Source of the DNA: Leptidea sinapis
Taxonomy: Eukaryota; Arthropoda; Insecta; Lepidoptera; Pieridae
Direction of reading: 5' to 3'
Assembly (NCBI RefSeq): GCF_905404315.1
Contig: NC_066309.1
Coordinates: forward strand, 5,704,001 to 5,768,000
Length of the DNA: 64,000 nucleotides
A model generated the notes under the pieces. It had not been told where the DNA came from and made no database searches. It saw only the letters and a list, made by a program, of their open reading frames with translations. The position numbers and the translations under genes were made by a program. Shown piece by piece: positions 54,777-63,590 of this stretch. Numbering within the stretch: position 1 is the stretch's first letter; each line of letters begins with the position of its first letter.

Positions 54777-54914
54777 CCCCCTTATTCATAATAGTCTGCT
54801 AACTTAAAGCATTGCTAGTTCTCACTCTGTCTTCTTCTATTGACCTAAGTCAGAATCAGAAAAAACACTCCTTAGCGGCTGTTTTAAGTAAGCGGACCAT
54901 TATGAATAAGGGGG
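54777..54914 (+). mobile_element. 138-bp MITE
   Basis: Ends CCCCCTTATTCATAATAGTC and, inverted, CCCCCTTATTCATAATGGTC; the interior also pairs in part (CTTAAAGC). Related partial copy at 44037-44166. Confidence 0.8.
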
Positions 54915-55039
54915 CAAGTAGATGAAGTCCCTTATTTTCATAAATAAAAAGAAATGCTAAATAATACCGAGTATGTTTGTTGCATCACTTTACATATTAT
55001 ATTGTAATTGAAATGATTTGTAAAACAATGAAAATGTAA

Positions 55040-55195
55040 ATCTTGATTTAAAAGAAGGGCAATGAGTTTCTTGGTACTTCCCCTCATTAGCTCAACCCTT
55101 TACGAAGTAGCGGTAGATTCAATAAGATTTTTTTTACATTCATCAGTTTCATTTCCGTCACCTACATGAATAAAGTGATTTTGGTTTGATTTGAT
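55040..55195 (+). repeat. LINE 3'-end fragment
   Basis: GAGTTTCTTGGTACTTCCCC, AGTAGCGGTAGATTC and AATAAAGTGATTTTGGTTTG resemble the non-coding 3' ends of insect LINEs. Confidence 0.5.
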
Positions 55196-56092
55196 TGTGA
55201 CTTGTAACACATTTCAAGCGACATACGACATCTCCTGTGTCTGTAATTCGAGACTTTTTGTCTGTAGTTTAGTAAACCCAAACAAAACAAACCAAAAACA
55301 AGGCATCCTAAAAATGTTATGCTTAAATTTTTTTTTTGAAAATTAATTTATGATTTGACAAACTAAAATCTGTAATGACACGGCGTCACGTTAAATCACG
55401 TAAAATCTCTCGCACGTCATTGATTTCTGGCGTCCAACGAGTGTACGATTTGCAAGACATTAAGAAAGGTCGGGTGGTGTAGAATAGTAATTATGAGATA
55501 ACCTTTTTAAAAATCGTTCCAGTAATTTTAGAAGTATTATTTACTCTGTGTCGTTTTATTTATGAAGGTGTATTAACTGAGGAAGGTTCTGTAGCGATTT
55601 ATTAATAAAATTGTGAATTGTATTAAAATTTATCAATGGTTGCTGTGAGCGTCGTAAAATTTATTGACATTGTTGTTTCGATATGTATTCAGTAATGATA
55701 GCTGATGAACCAGTAATTTTGGTAATTTTTTAATAAAAAAATATAGGTATCATAACTATAAAGAAGTAAAGTACTTTTTTTTTATGGTTATTTAAAGCTC
55801 TCATGGCTATATTGCTTTATAGAGCGAAGTGCGACGTGCAACCCTCACGCACATAATATTAGAAGCTTACAAACATCGTTTAATACGAAGGGCTGGTGAT
55901 TTCCCCAGGGATCCATCTACAGGGGATAAATGAATTGAATAGTTTTTATATTATCTAAGTGTAACCTTTAAACGAGCAGTATACACAAATAAAAATATTG
56001 AAACTACTATAAAATGTAATTCGAGAATACGCCGTTTAAATTTAAAGATGGAAGTTATTGAGTTTATTTGATTGTTGTTTTTTTTTTATGAA
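55196..56092. other. Putative spinster intron 1, unassigned
   Basis: AT-rich. Nothing recognised. Confidence 0.35.
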
Positions 56093-56345
56093 AATAAAGG
56101 ACGAGACGAGCAGGACGTTCAGCTCATGGTAACTGATACGTCCTGCCCATTACAATGCAGCTCCGCTCAAGATTATTGAAAATCCCAAAAATTCTGAGCG
56201 GCACTACAACTGCGCTTGTCATCTTGAGACATAAGATGTTAAGTCTCATTTGTCCAGTAATTTTACTAGCTACGGCGCCTTTCAGACCGAAACACAATAA
56301 TGTTTACACATTACTGCTTCACGGCAGAATTATGTAATGTGTTTC
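56093..56345 (+). repeat. Dispersed repeat family B
   Basis: GAGCAGGACGTTCAGCTCATG, GAGCGGCACTACAACTGCGC and TAGCTACGGCGCCTTTCAGAC; best match to 7940-8228. Confidence 0.75.
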
Positions 56346-56599
56346 GGTACTCTGTACTGTTCGCCCATTTGTTCTCGTGCCTCCAGTTTGATCGATAGTC
56401 TCATTAAGGAATGACTAATATAATTTACATTATAATATTACAAGACATAAAATGTAGATTATTTTTAATTTATCACTATATAAGTTATTAGGTACTTTCA
56501 TTGTTAAACGATATATTGAAGAATATATTGAAGTAAATTGAATTTATGAAGATATATAAGCCTTTATTATAATTATTACTCGGTTAAGTCGAGTTAGTA

Positions 56600-56970
56600 A
56601 GTCTTTTGTGGGTATATGATCGATGTATATGCTTTTACAACAAGATCCCAGAAAATGTTCAAAACAAAAGTATTACGTTACTCAAAAGAATTGTTAAAAA
56701 ACGTTTGTGTGGTAAAGGTTACTATAACATTAATGACTTTCTTAATGATACCACAGATTGGGAATGGAGCCACCTAAGGCTATTAAATAATAAGTTTAAT
56801 TCTACAATATTACTTTGTAAACATATGTTTTCGATGAAAAAAAAAAAGCTCGCTGAGTTTGTTGCGCCCATTCTTCTCAGGTCTGAGGCATTCGTTTTGG
56901 AATGTGTGGTAGTTTTTGATTTTCAATAAGTGATGTTCTCATCCTATTTTGAATAAAAATATTTGATTTT
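56600..56970 (+). pseudogene. LINE family E C-terminal RT fragment with 3' end
   Basis: VYDRCICFYNKIPENVQNK, KGYYNINDFLNDTTDWEW, then a 3' UTR with TTTGTTGCGCCCATTCTTCTC and AATAAAAATATTTGATTTTG. 5'-truncated. Confidence 0.7.
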
Positions 56971-57424
56971 GAATTATCTCAATGTCCTACAAATTATACT
57001 CACTTCGAAACAAAGTTATGGGCATACGGTCGTCGTATTATGTCTTGTTTTAATTTCCTGTTTGGACTCAGGTGCGTGTTTGGTTTATGTTTAACCAAAA
57101 AGCAATAAAAGGGATCCCGCTGCCACGTCATGTTAAATTATGATGGGGTGAAGGGTGCGGCGTGCGCTGTACATAGTAACGTTTAAATGAAATATGTAAG
57201 TAATGTAACCTCCGTGAGGGGTTACGGCTTATGGACATAAAAAAACATAGAAGATGTATTAAATTTGGTGAAGATAAAGCTATAAGTTTAAGCAGGGTTT
57301 TAAGGGACAGTAGTCACATAGCGTCTTGTATATGAAGGTGTAGATTATTTATTTTGTCCAACTCGCACTTGACTCCATTTTCTTTGGTGCAAATATTTAT
57401 TCTCTTTGGGGTTCATTTGCACAG
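56971..57424. other. Putative spinster intron 1, unassigned
   Basis: No gene or clear repeat. Confidence 0.35.
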
Positions 57425-57612
57425 TTTTGGCGCACCGGTAACACGATGTTACCAGTGGGAGGCTGCTTGGCACAGGATGCCGGCTAGATTATGGATACCA
57501 CAACGGCGCCTATTTCTGCCGTAAAGCAGTAATGTGTAAGCGTTACCTTGTTTTGATCTGAAGGGCGCCGTAGCTAGTGAAATTACTGGGCAAATGAGAC
57601 TTAACAAGTAGT
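57425..57612 (-). repeat. Dispersed repeat family B fragment
   Basis: ACCAGTGGGAGGCTGCTTGG, GGATGCCGGCTAGATTATGG and GGGCGCCGTAGCTAGTGAAA: the second half of family B, inverted. Confidence 0.65.
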
Positions 57613-57665
57613 AGGGATTCGCCGGTTCTGGCTCACAGTAGTAGGGATTCGCCGGTTCTGGCTCC
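57607..57665. repeat. 30-bp tandem duplication
   Basis: AGTAGTAGGGATTCGCCGGT... occurs at 57607 and 57637 (two units), followed by a partial TTCTGGCTC at 57671. Confidence 0.9.
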
Positions 57666-57894
57666 TCGATTCTGGCTCACTTGCTCGTGATGCCTACTAA
57701 AAAAAAAAAAAAAGAAGTTTGGTGTCAAACTGGGGGTTTTGATGTATTTCCGAGCGATTGCGCTGATCCGTTTTTCGATATCTCTTATAGTTTCAAAGTT
57801 AGCTTTTTAAATTAAACAGATCCATAATCATTAATAATCACTGGTCATTTAGCTAATGATTGGTGAGCGACTCAATGTCTAAATTTCCATGAAC

Positions 57895-57928
57895 GTGATA
57901 CAGGTAATTTACTAATTACCTCTATCAC
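57895..57928 (-). terminator. Hairpin downstream of the protease gene
   Basis: 15-nt arms (57895-57909, 57914-57928), one mismatch, 4-nt loop, starting 38 nt after the protease stop on the minus strand. It may be a 3'-end or processing structure; function is inferred only from position. Confidence 0.4.
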
Positions 57929-57966
57929 ATTCGTTACTACGATTAAAAAGACAGTTTCTGTATTTA

Positions 57967-58413
57967 TTATTTATTTTTAAAACATGATTTAAATAAAGTA
58001 TATAATAAAACATCATTGCAGATTGTATCATTTTCAAAATATTTGATGAAATCATTCAAACTCTTCTTATTAAACTTAAAGTATAGATACATTATGCAGT
58101 ACTCGCCACACACTGCGGTATATTCATTCTGTACTCTTGCAGTATTGTAGTTATACATTCTGCAATTCCTTTGTAAAAACATCAGCTGGAATCCCTGAGG
58201 TGGACGACCATATGAATCGAAGTATTGTCCAATACCCTGCTCATCAATGTGTATTGCAACCCAGTGAGTGCCTGGCTTATTATCACTATCTAAATTGCTG
58301 ACAATATAACAGGGCGTTACAACATATATCGGCAATCGGTTTGCCGCGTAAACATTATTTTTAATACTGGGATCGATTTTGTTCAAATAATTCTGTATCT
58401 CGATTGTATTCAT
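57967..58413 (-). CDS. Polinton adenain-like cysteine protease (PRO)
   Basis: 148 residues, close to the size of short Polinton proteases. The C5/Ulp-type catalytic elements appear in order: His in PGTHWVAIHID (~70), Asp in QYFDSYG (~85), and Cys in AVCGEYCIMY (~120), with a Gln (VQNEYTAVC) shortly before the Cys that could serve the oxyanion hole. Predicted role: maturation cleavage of capsid proteins, as for adenovirus protease (family knowledge). It is the most 3' gene, separated from the capsid gene by 452 nt and followed by a hairpin. It probably has its own promoter or a separate message. Confidence 0.88.
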   Translation of the reverse strand: MNTIEIQNYLNKIDPSIKNNVYAANRLPIYVVTPCYIVSNLDSDNKPGTHWVAIHIDEQGIGQYFDSYGRPPQGFQLMFLQRNCRMYNYNTARVQNEYTAVCGEYCIMYLYFKFNKKSLNDFIKYFENDTICNDVLLYTLFKSCFKNK

Positions 58414-58865
58414 ATTAGTTGAGAACAGGGTCTTGTCAGTTGCGAGGATTGAATAGTTATGTGGATCATAATAACATAAGCACTCAATAAATAAGGCTTT
58501 AATGTATCTTATTCATGTATTTAAAACTTATATGGTTACAATAAAACAAAATATCATTACAAGCGATTCAAATATAAATCTATGAAATTATATTTTCATC
58601 AATTTTATTATAATATAAAAGCTGATTGAAAACGAACTTTGTACCTACATACTTACGTAGTCATTAGTACAATCTGGAAATGTTGACTCCATTAAACTAT
58701 CAATAATTGAACTTATCATTTAAGTGCCATTATGTTTCACCATAATAAAACAAAATATCATTTTATATACATTTTTTATTATATAAATTTATAAGGTAGT
58801 CTAGTATTTAATCAACATAAAAAATACACAAGGATACAAACGATTCAAACATTAATTATTATATT
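58414..58865 (-). other. Gap between capsid and protease genes
   Basis: The only non-coding interval over 20 nt in the Polinton segment. It contains an echo of the capsid gene: AGCTGATTGAAAACGAACTT near 58620 resembles AGCTGATTCAAAACGAACTT near 58960. AATAAAACAAAATATCATT occurs twice (58539 and 58744). AATAAA-like signals on the minus strand could end the upstream message. Confidence 0.5.
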
Positions 58866-60179
58866 CTAACTGCTGTAATCTACAGAAATATTACGATTTT
58901 TATCAATTTCAATAACATTATCGAATTCCGCATAAACAATACAGTTAATTGTTTGTGTAAGAGCTGATTCAAAACGAACTTCTAATCTTACACTACCATG
59001 TTTTATAAGATTCCAATGACTTGAAGAATTTGCTGATAAATCGGGTGTTAAGTCGAAGGCTAGCAAGCAAAACCCTTTGGCATATTGCTCTCTTGATACT
59101 CCATTGCCTTCATTTAGGAAATGTATACCTGTTCCTGAGAATAACGTATGATAGACCGTAGTAAAAATATTATTGTCAAACGATGGCTGTAAGGCTTTTG
59201 AAGGTATCTGTTGTCCATCTATGTATAAACAAAATGTATTAATATCATAATTTTCGAAATTGAATGGGTTTTTTGTGAGACTACCATTAAAGGATGCATT
59301 ATTCACAAAACCGACTATACACCTTTTGGGTATTTGACCAAGGAATATGTTATCAAGGGTTTTCCCCTGAATGCCTGATGGTATAGTTAAAACTTTGACT
59401 TCTGCTCGCGTGATTGGATATTTTGCTGTGGTAGATGATAAAACTTTTTGATGTGCAAGTAGCACAGTTGGGTTGATTCGTGCTCTTCGAATAATAAGAG
59501 TTGCATCTGTAATAGACACTTTAAATTTATGATCAGTTGATGAAGCCATGAGATTGAAATTTTCTCTAGAACGAACTAACTTTACGCACATGTCAACGCC
59601 ATTAATCAAAAATTTTTCTTGGTTGAATAAATCTCCATGTAAATGTCCTATCATTTCTATTTCTTTGCTTTCACTAGCCAATTCTTGTCTTTTAATAAAT
59701 CCTTTATTTTGTTCATCAGTTGCATCCATTTTTCCAGCTGTATCTTCATACCATAGACCACAAGTGAGATGAGATTCTTTTGCAGCAGGTGCATAATTCA
59801 ATAGAGTTTCAATATAAGCTCGATATGCATATGTATTATTCGGTGGCGATACAAGTTTTTGATTTAAATATACATCAAGTTGACTGAAAAGTGTATGTAA
59901 CCAATTATTAACTGGGGCCACAACTGTCGGTACTGTCAGTTTTGTATAATCTTGATTCAAAACTTTAGCTTTTATATGGAGTAAAGTATGGGATAAATCC
60001 ACATAGTCATCACCTGCCCCAGGTACTTGAAATTCTATTGGTCCATCATCAGCAAGTGATGAAATGGGCTTATAATGAATCCATAGTCCACTTTCAATGC
60101 TAGTTTGAGTTGATGGTAATGCAAATAAATCCAATTCGGACTTAATGCATTCACAAGACTGACTATGTAAAAATGACAT
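58866..60179 (-). CDS. Polinton major capsid protein (PY type)
   Basis: 437 residues. I recognise it as the family of Polinton PY proteins (C. elegans F54H12.2-like), which are double-jelly-roll major capsid proteins related to those of adenoviruses and virophages. Visible conserved stretches: GLWIHYKPISSLADDGPIEF, DDYVDLSHTLLHIKAKV, NNWLHTLFSQLDVYLN, NTYAYRAYIETLLNY, IPKRCIVGFVNNASFNG, and a C-terminal strand-rich region with RLEVRFESALTQTINCIVYAE. It is shorter than the ~600-residue vertebrate Polinton capsids I know. It begins 2 nt after the stop of the upstream gene (TAA-AT-ATG), so it is likely translated from a polycistronic message. Confidence 0.88.
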   Translation of the reverse strand: MSFLHSQSCECIKSELDLFALPSTQTSIESGLWIHYKPISSLADDGPIEFQVPGAGDDYVDLSHTLLHIKAKVLNQDYTKLTVPTVVAPVNNWLHTLFSQLDVYLNQKLVSPPNNTYAYRAYIETLLNYAPAAKESHLTCGLWYEDTAGKMDATDEQNKGFIKRQELASESKEIEMIGHLHGDLFNQEKFLINGVDMCVKLVRSRENFNLMASSTDHKFKVSITDATLIIRRARINPTVLLAHQKVLSSTTAKYPITRAEVKVLTIPSGIQGKTLDNIFLGQIPKRCIVGFVNNASFNGSLTKNPFNFENYDINTFCLYIDGQQIPSKALQPSFDNNIFTTVYHTLFSGTGIHFLNEGNGVSREQYAKGFCLLAFDLTPDLSANSSSHWNLIKHGSVRLEVRFESALTQTINCIVYAEFDNVIEIDKNRNISVDYSS

Positions 60180-60181
60180 AT

Positions 60182-60640
60182 TTAATCAGTAAATATATCT
60201 TTGATTTGTTTTTGATTCAATTTTAATTTCTTAATAGCTTTCGCTTTCGCAGTCACTGATGGAATGATCGCAGAACGACGTTTTCGTTTTGTTATATACC
60301 CTGATCCAAACATGTTGATATTATCTATTTTAGCATCAGCTTTTCGTTTCAAATTTGAGCTGACTTCTTTTAGACGAGTTTTTATTGAATCTTCCATGGG
60401 GCGTGCATTAACCATATCTGATAATATACCTACACCGGTACTTAATGCTTCTTTACCAATAGTTCGAACACCACTAGACAGTAGTGGTAAAATAGATCTA
60501 AACAGCCCCCCAAGAAAACTTCCGATTCCATGACCTCTTTGATACGGTGCTCCTTTATAAATAACTCCGATACCCGATCCGGCCTGGTGAGTATAATAGT
60601 GTTCATATGGACATGAAATATTATCACGTTTGCCGTACAT
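60182..60640 (-). CDS. Polinton glycine-rich, membrane-active-like protein
   Basis: 152 residues. N-terminal Tyr/Gly-rich segment, then a hydrophobic glycine-rich amphipathic stretch (GIGSFLGGLFRSILPLLSSG, ~39-58; GKEALSTGVGILSDMV), a basic coiled region (KTRLKEVSSNLKRKADAKI) and KRKRR near 118. This layout recalls adenovirus minor capsid/core proteins such as pVI or pX and the small PW-like Polinton proteins. The analogy is by composition and position, not by a diagnostic motif. It sits between the minor and major capsid genes. Its ATG overlaps the previous stop as TAATG. Confidence 0.65.
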   Translation of the reverse strand: MYGKRDNISCPYEHYYTHQAGSGIGVIYKGAPYQRGHGIGSFLGGLFRSILPLLSSGVRTIGKEALSTGVGILSDMVNARPMEDSIKTRLKEVSSNLKRKADAKIDNINMFGSGYITKRKRRSAIIPSVTAKAKAIKKLKLNQKQIKDIFTD

Positions 60641-61404
60641 TATAATTTTTGAAAGTGGAGTTTAATGCACACTGTTCCAAATTGGAATGGTATCTTTTGA
60701 CCGGTGCTTGTTCTTATATCTATTTCAATTGTATCAAATTCTCTACGCATCACAGGTAGGTAATGGGGAGGAGAGAAAACGTGCATTTTGTACGCTCCAT
60801 ATATGTATTTTGAGGGATCCAATGGTATTATTCGTAAAAGGGGTGTCATAACATCTCCAACGATTTGAGGCTCCACTATGTCACAATAAACAAATAATTG
60901 AGACGGTAAACCCAAATGCAAATTAGCTGGACACTTTCCAAAATTTTTTTCAACGAGGTTCCTGTTTGGTTCGAACCCTAGTTGAAGACATAATTTAGGT
61001 GATAGAGTTACAGATTTTATGGATTCATCCGTTATCGTAGCAACTACAATCCTTGAAACCTCATCGCACTTAAATTTAATTTTTTCACGAGTGTTATTCA
61101 GTGCCGTCAAAATATGATTTATGTTATCGTAATTTGTGGCTGGAATATGTGTCTTGTAATAAACATATGACGGTTTACTTTCATTGGGTACTTGCATCAA
61201 CTTTGTTATATAAATAATGTTTTCATGTTCTTGAACGGTGAACATAGTGCATGGGTACTGAAATTCTACTACTCCAACCCTCCATTCACCTTCTAGTATT
61301 GTTGGTTTTGGCAGTTTCGTAGAAAATAATGTTGTTGTATTATCAGGAAAATAATCCATAGAACTATTGCTTAGTAAAGTTAAATAAAAACTATCTTTAT
61401 TCAT
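60640..61404 (-). CDS. Polinton minor capsid (penton-like) protein (PX type)
   Basis: 254 residues. The opening MNKDSFYLTLLSNSSMDYFP and LPKPTILEGEWRVGVVEFQYP match the PX family, a single-jelly-roll vertex protein partner of the PY capsid. Further conserved parts: PKLCLQLGFEPN, LFVYCDIVEPQIVGDVMTPL and the C-terminal FDTIEIDIRTSTGQKIPFQFG with a final HF.KL. No signal peptide or membrane helix. The start overlaps the integrase stop by four nucleotides (ATGA). Confidence 0.82.
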   Translation of the reverse strand: MNKDSFYLTLLSNSSMDYFPDNTTTLFSTKLPKPTILEGEWRVGVVEFQYPCTMFTVQEHENIIYITKLMQVPNESKPSYVYYKTHIPATNYDNINHILTALNNTREKIKFKCDEVSRIVVATITDESIKSVTLSPKLCLQLGFEPNRNLVEKNFGKCPANLHLGLPSQLFVYCDIVEPQIVGDVMTPLLRIIPLDPSKYIYGAYKMHVFSPPHYLPVMRREFDTIEIDIRTSTGQKIPFQFGTVCIKLHFQKL

Positions 61405-62492
61405 ATTTTTTTCAAAGTAGAAGCTAATATCCAGCTATTAAATTTATTTGGATAACCTCTCCACTTCACCAACAATTCTTTTCTGTTACCGGTATATCGA
61501 GAGCGTATTATTTTATCTATTTTGTATTTAGTAGTGGGGTCGAATATGATTTTTTGTAACTCTTTTTCATAAAAAGTACCAACTATCTCTTCGCCTTCTA
61601 AATCCTTTAAAGTAAATACTACAAACGGAGATCGGTGTATTATGGTAGATACGATGAATATTTCGTCACTCCAATTTGATTCATATCCTTTTTGGAAAAT
61701 ATGTTTATGTTTTGTTATTCTAACATAATCTCCAACGTGAATTCTTGGATTCACCATACTAATTGATGTTTTTATCTTACTTTCTCTATCATATAAATTT
61801 TGCCATACACTCATTATATTTGTATTATTAACATCACATGGACACATTTTTATACTAGAATGAAAACTATGATTATATGAATGCACTAGATCTTGTAAAA
61901 CATCAATGTATTTATGAGTATTTTTGTGTGTAAAATAGCGCCACATTTTCATTTTAAGAGTTCTCTGAAATCTTTCGACAATACTTGCTTTAATATCTGG
62001 ATTATTGGTTGTATAATAATTTATGTTTTTTAATTTAAAATATTTTTGTACATATTTGGAAACAAATTCAGTTCCTTTGTCAGACTGTATATGTGTAGGT
62101 GTAGTATTAGCTTCAGCAAAAATACTTTCAAAGCATTCCTTAACTGTTTCAGAGTTTTTCTTTTTCATTGCTCGAACATACGCATATTTACTAAAGACAT
62201 CAATAACACAAAGTATGTATTTGAAACCATCATTATATTCAGAATAAGATCTCATATCACTTAAATCGGCCTGCCATAACTCATTAATATTAGACAAAAT
62301 ATATCTGTTGCGAGGAAATTTTCTTTGAACAGGTTTATGTAATGTATATGTTTCTTGTGATTGTAACCACTTTAAGACACTATTTCTGTCCATTTTACCC
62401 TTCATTGCTTTTGACAATTTATCAATAGTGCTGTAGCCAGCAGGATGTGATGCATCATAATAAATTTTATTTATTTCTAATATGGGGTCCAT
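61401..62492 (-). CDS. Polinton integrase with C-terminal chromodomain
   Basis: 363 residues. Retroviral-type core (rve) with DDE residues: Asp in WQADLSDMRS (~74), Asp in HIQSDKGTEF (~138), Glu in KASIVERFQRT (~174). An N-terminal region (~1-60; LSKAMKGKMDRNSVLKWLQ) precedes. After the core come a strand-rich domain (HVGDYVRITKHKHIFQKGYE, ~253-272) and a chromodomain (YKIDKIIRSRY..ELLVKWRGYPNKFNSW, ~320-360). It corresponds to C. elegans F54H12.3-like proteins. It would join the element ends to target DNA, and the chromodomain may steer it to chromatin marks. Its start lies inside the preceding gene (16-nt overlap). Confidence 0.93.
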   Translation of the reverse strand: MDPILEINKIYYDASHPAGYSTIDKLSKAMKGKMDRNSVLKWLQSQETYTLHKPVQRKFPRNRYILSNINELWQADLSDMRSYSEYNDGFKYILCVIDVFSKYAYVRAMKKKNSETVKECFESIFAEANTTPTHIQSDKGTEFVSKYVQKYFKLKNINYYTTNNPDIKASIVERFQRTLKMKMWRYFTHKNTHKYIDVLQDLVHSYNHSFHSSIKMCPCDVNNTNIMSVWQNLYDRESKIKTSISMVNPRIHVGDYVRITKHKHIFQKGYESNWSDEIFIVSTIIHRSPFVVFTLKDLEGEEIVGTFYEKELQKIIFDPTTKYKIDKIIRSRYTGNRKELLVKWRGYPNKFNSWILASTLKKI

Positions 62493-63259
62493 TTTTCCCA
62501 GTCCGATCTTTTTTTTAGTTTCCCTGTGTACTTATTACTTGTTGGTGTAGAAAATTCTTCGTCAGGTACTGATTTAGATGCAACCTCTTTTAATTGCAAA
62601 TGGTTTATAAAATCCACTCGCTTTGGGTTCCCGATATAAGTGAGTGGTACTTTTATTTCCTTTAAAGTTGTTGCGAATTTTTCCCAACCTATAGGTTCAC
62701 TTTTCTGAAGAGCTCTCAAGGTATCACTCACCAAGTCCACAATATTACTCCCAGGTATTTTTTCATTATCTATAATCACGGTACCAGATTCATCCCAGCT
62801 TATTTTATTTTTATTCAAGGAAATCAAATTTAGTAAAAGTTCACCTTTTTTAGCATATGTTTTCGGTATTAGTTTCAGTATTTCAGAGCTCGTGTATATT
62901 TCTCCAAAATTTTTGTTAACCTCCACTGATGTTTGAGAAGGAACTACATTTATTTTATTCACATCATGATTTATATAATCAGTATCGATTTCATTATGAC
63001 CTTGATTAAAACCAATATATGAATCATTATCATTTATAAGTGGTATGTGGTATGGTTGTCGATCCTCTTTGACGAAGTTTAGATATCTTTGAAGGGTTTG
63101 CAAATATAAAATACATTTCTTTCGATCTTCTATGTCACTGTTTAAGATATTTTGCATATCAGTATCTAATCGAGATCTTGGCGTATCATTTTCTTTGGGT
63201 TGTTTTAACTTCTCCAATAACGATGGTTCAATAAGTAACATTTTTTTAGCATTATCCAT
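62477..63259 (-). CDS. Conserved Polinton protein, 260 aa, unknown function
   Basis: Uninterrupted. Charged N-terminal half with a predicted coiled coil (MLLIEPSLLEKLKQPKEND, DRKKCILYLQTLQRYLNFV). The C-terminal half carries a compact conserved block (EILKLIPKTYAKKGELLLNL, ISWDESGTVIIDNEKIPGSN, DLVSDTLRALQ, GWEKFATTLKEIKVPLTYIG) that I have seen in other Polinton-type and related viral proteins without a firm function. It would fit PC1-type accessory capsid or core proteins. It starts 4 nt after the upstream gene and overlaps the integrase gene by 16 nt. Low composition bias and a complete frame make it a real gene. Confidence 0.72.
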   Translation of the reverse strand: MDNAKKMLLIEPSLLEKLKQPKENDTPRSRLDTDMQNILNSDIEDRKKCILYLQTLQRYLNFVKEDRQPYHIPLINDNDSYIGFNQGHNEIDTDYINHDVNKINVVPSQTSVEVNKNFGEIYTSSEILKLIPKTYAKKGELLLNLISLNKNKISWDESGTVIIDNEKIPGSNIVDLVSDTLRALQKSEPIGWEKFATTLKEIKVPLTYIGNPKRVDFINHLQLKEVASKSVPDEEFSTPTSNKYTGKLKKRSDWEKWTPY

Positions 63260-63263
63260 TTTC

Positions 63264-63590
63264 TTAAATAAATGAATTAATCAACCCACTTAGAATAGAA
63301 CCCAATATTATCGGTAGAAATGAACCTCCTTTTTGTACAATTATATTTTTTCTAATTTTATTCGTACCTTTTCTTACCAATTTTCGAAGAATATTTTTAT
63401 ATTTCTTTAATTTAGATTTTTCTTTCTCGGCCAATTCAACGTTACCCCGCAGTACGTTATGAATACATTCACAAATGTAATTTATTTCTGTTTTGTTACA
63501 TGATTTTAATAAAGCTTTTTGATATTTTGGCTTCAGTTTATGTAGAGCAATTAACAAATCTTTATGCGTCTTTAAACGTCTATGCATCAT
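63264..63590 (-). CDS. Small basic Polinton protein with hydrophobic tail
   Basis: 108 residues. The N-terminal 85 residues are helical and very basic (MMHRRLKTHKDLLIALHKLK, KEKSKLKKYKNILRKLVRKG), with two Cys (NKTEINYICECIHNVLRG). The C-terminal 20 residues form a hydrophobic Gly-containing helix (GGSFLPIILGSILSGLINSF), long enough for a membrane span. The mix of DNA-binding charge and membrane-active end resembles adenovirus pX/mu-like core proteins; that comparison is inference. Overlaps the ATPase stop as ATGA. Two consecutive ATGs; the first is used here. Confidence 0.68.
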   Translation of the reverse strand: MMHRRLKTHKDLLIALHKLKPKYQKALLKSCNKTEINYICECIHNVLRGNVELAEKEKSKLKKYKNILRKLVRKGTNKIRKNIIVQKGGSFLPIILGSILSGLINSFI

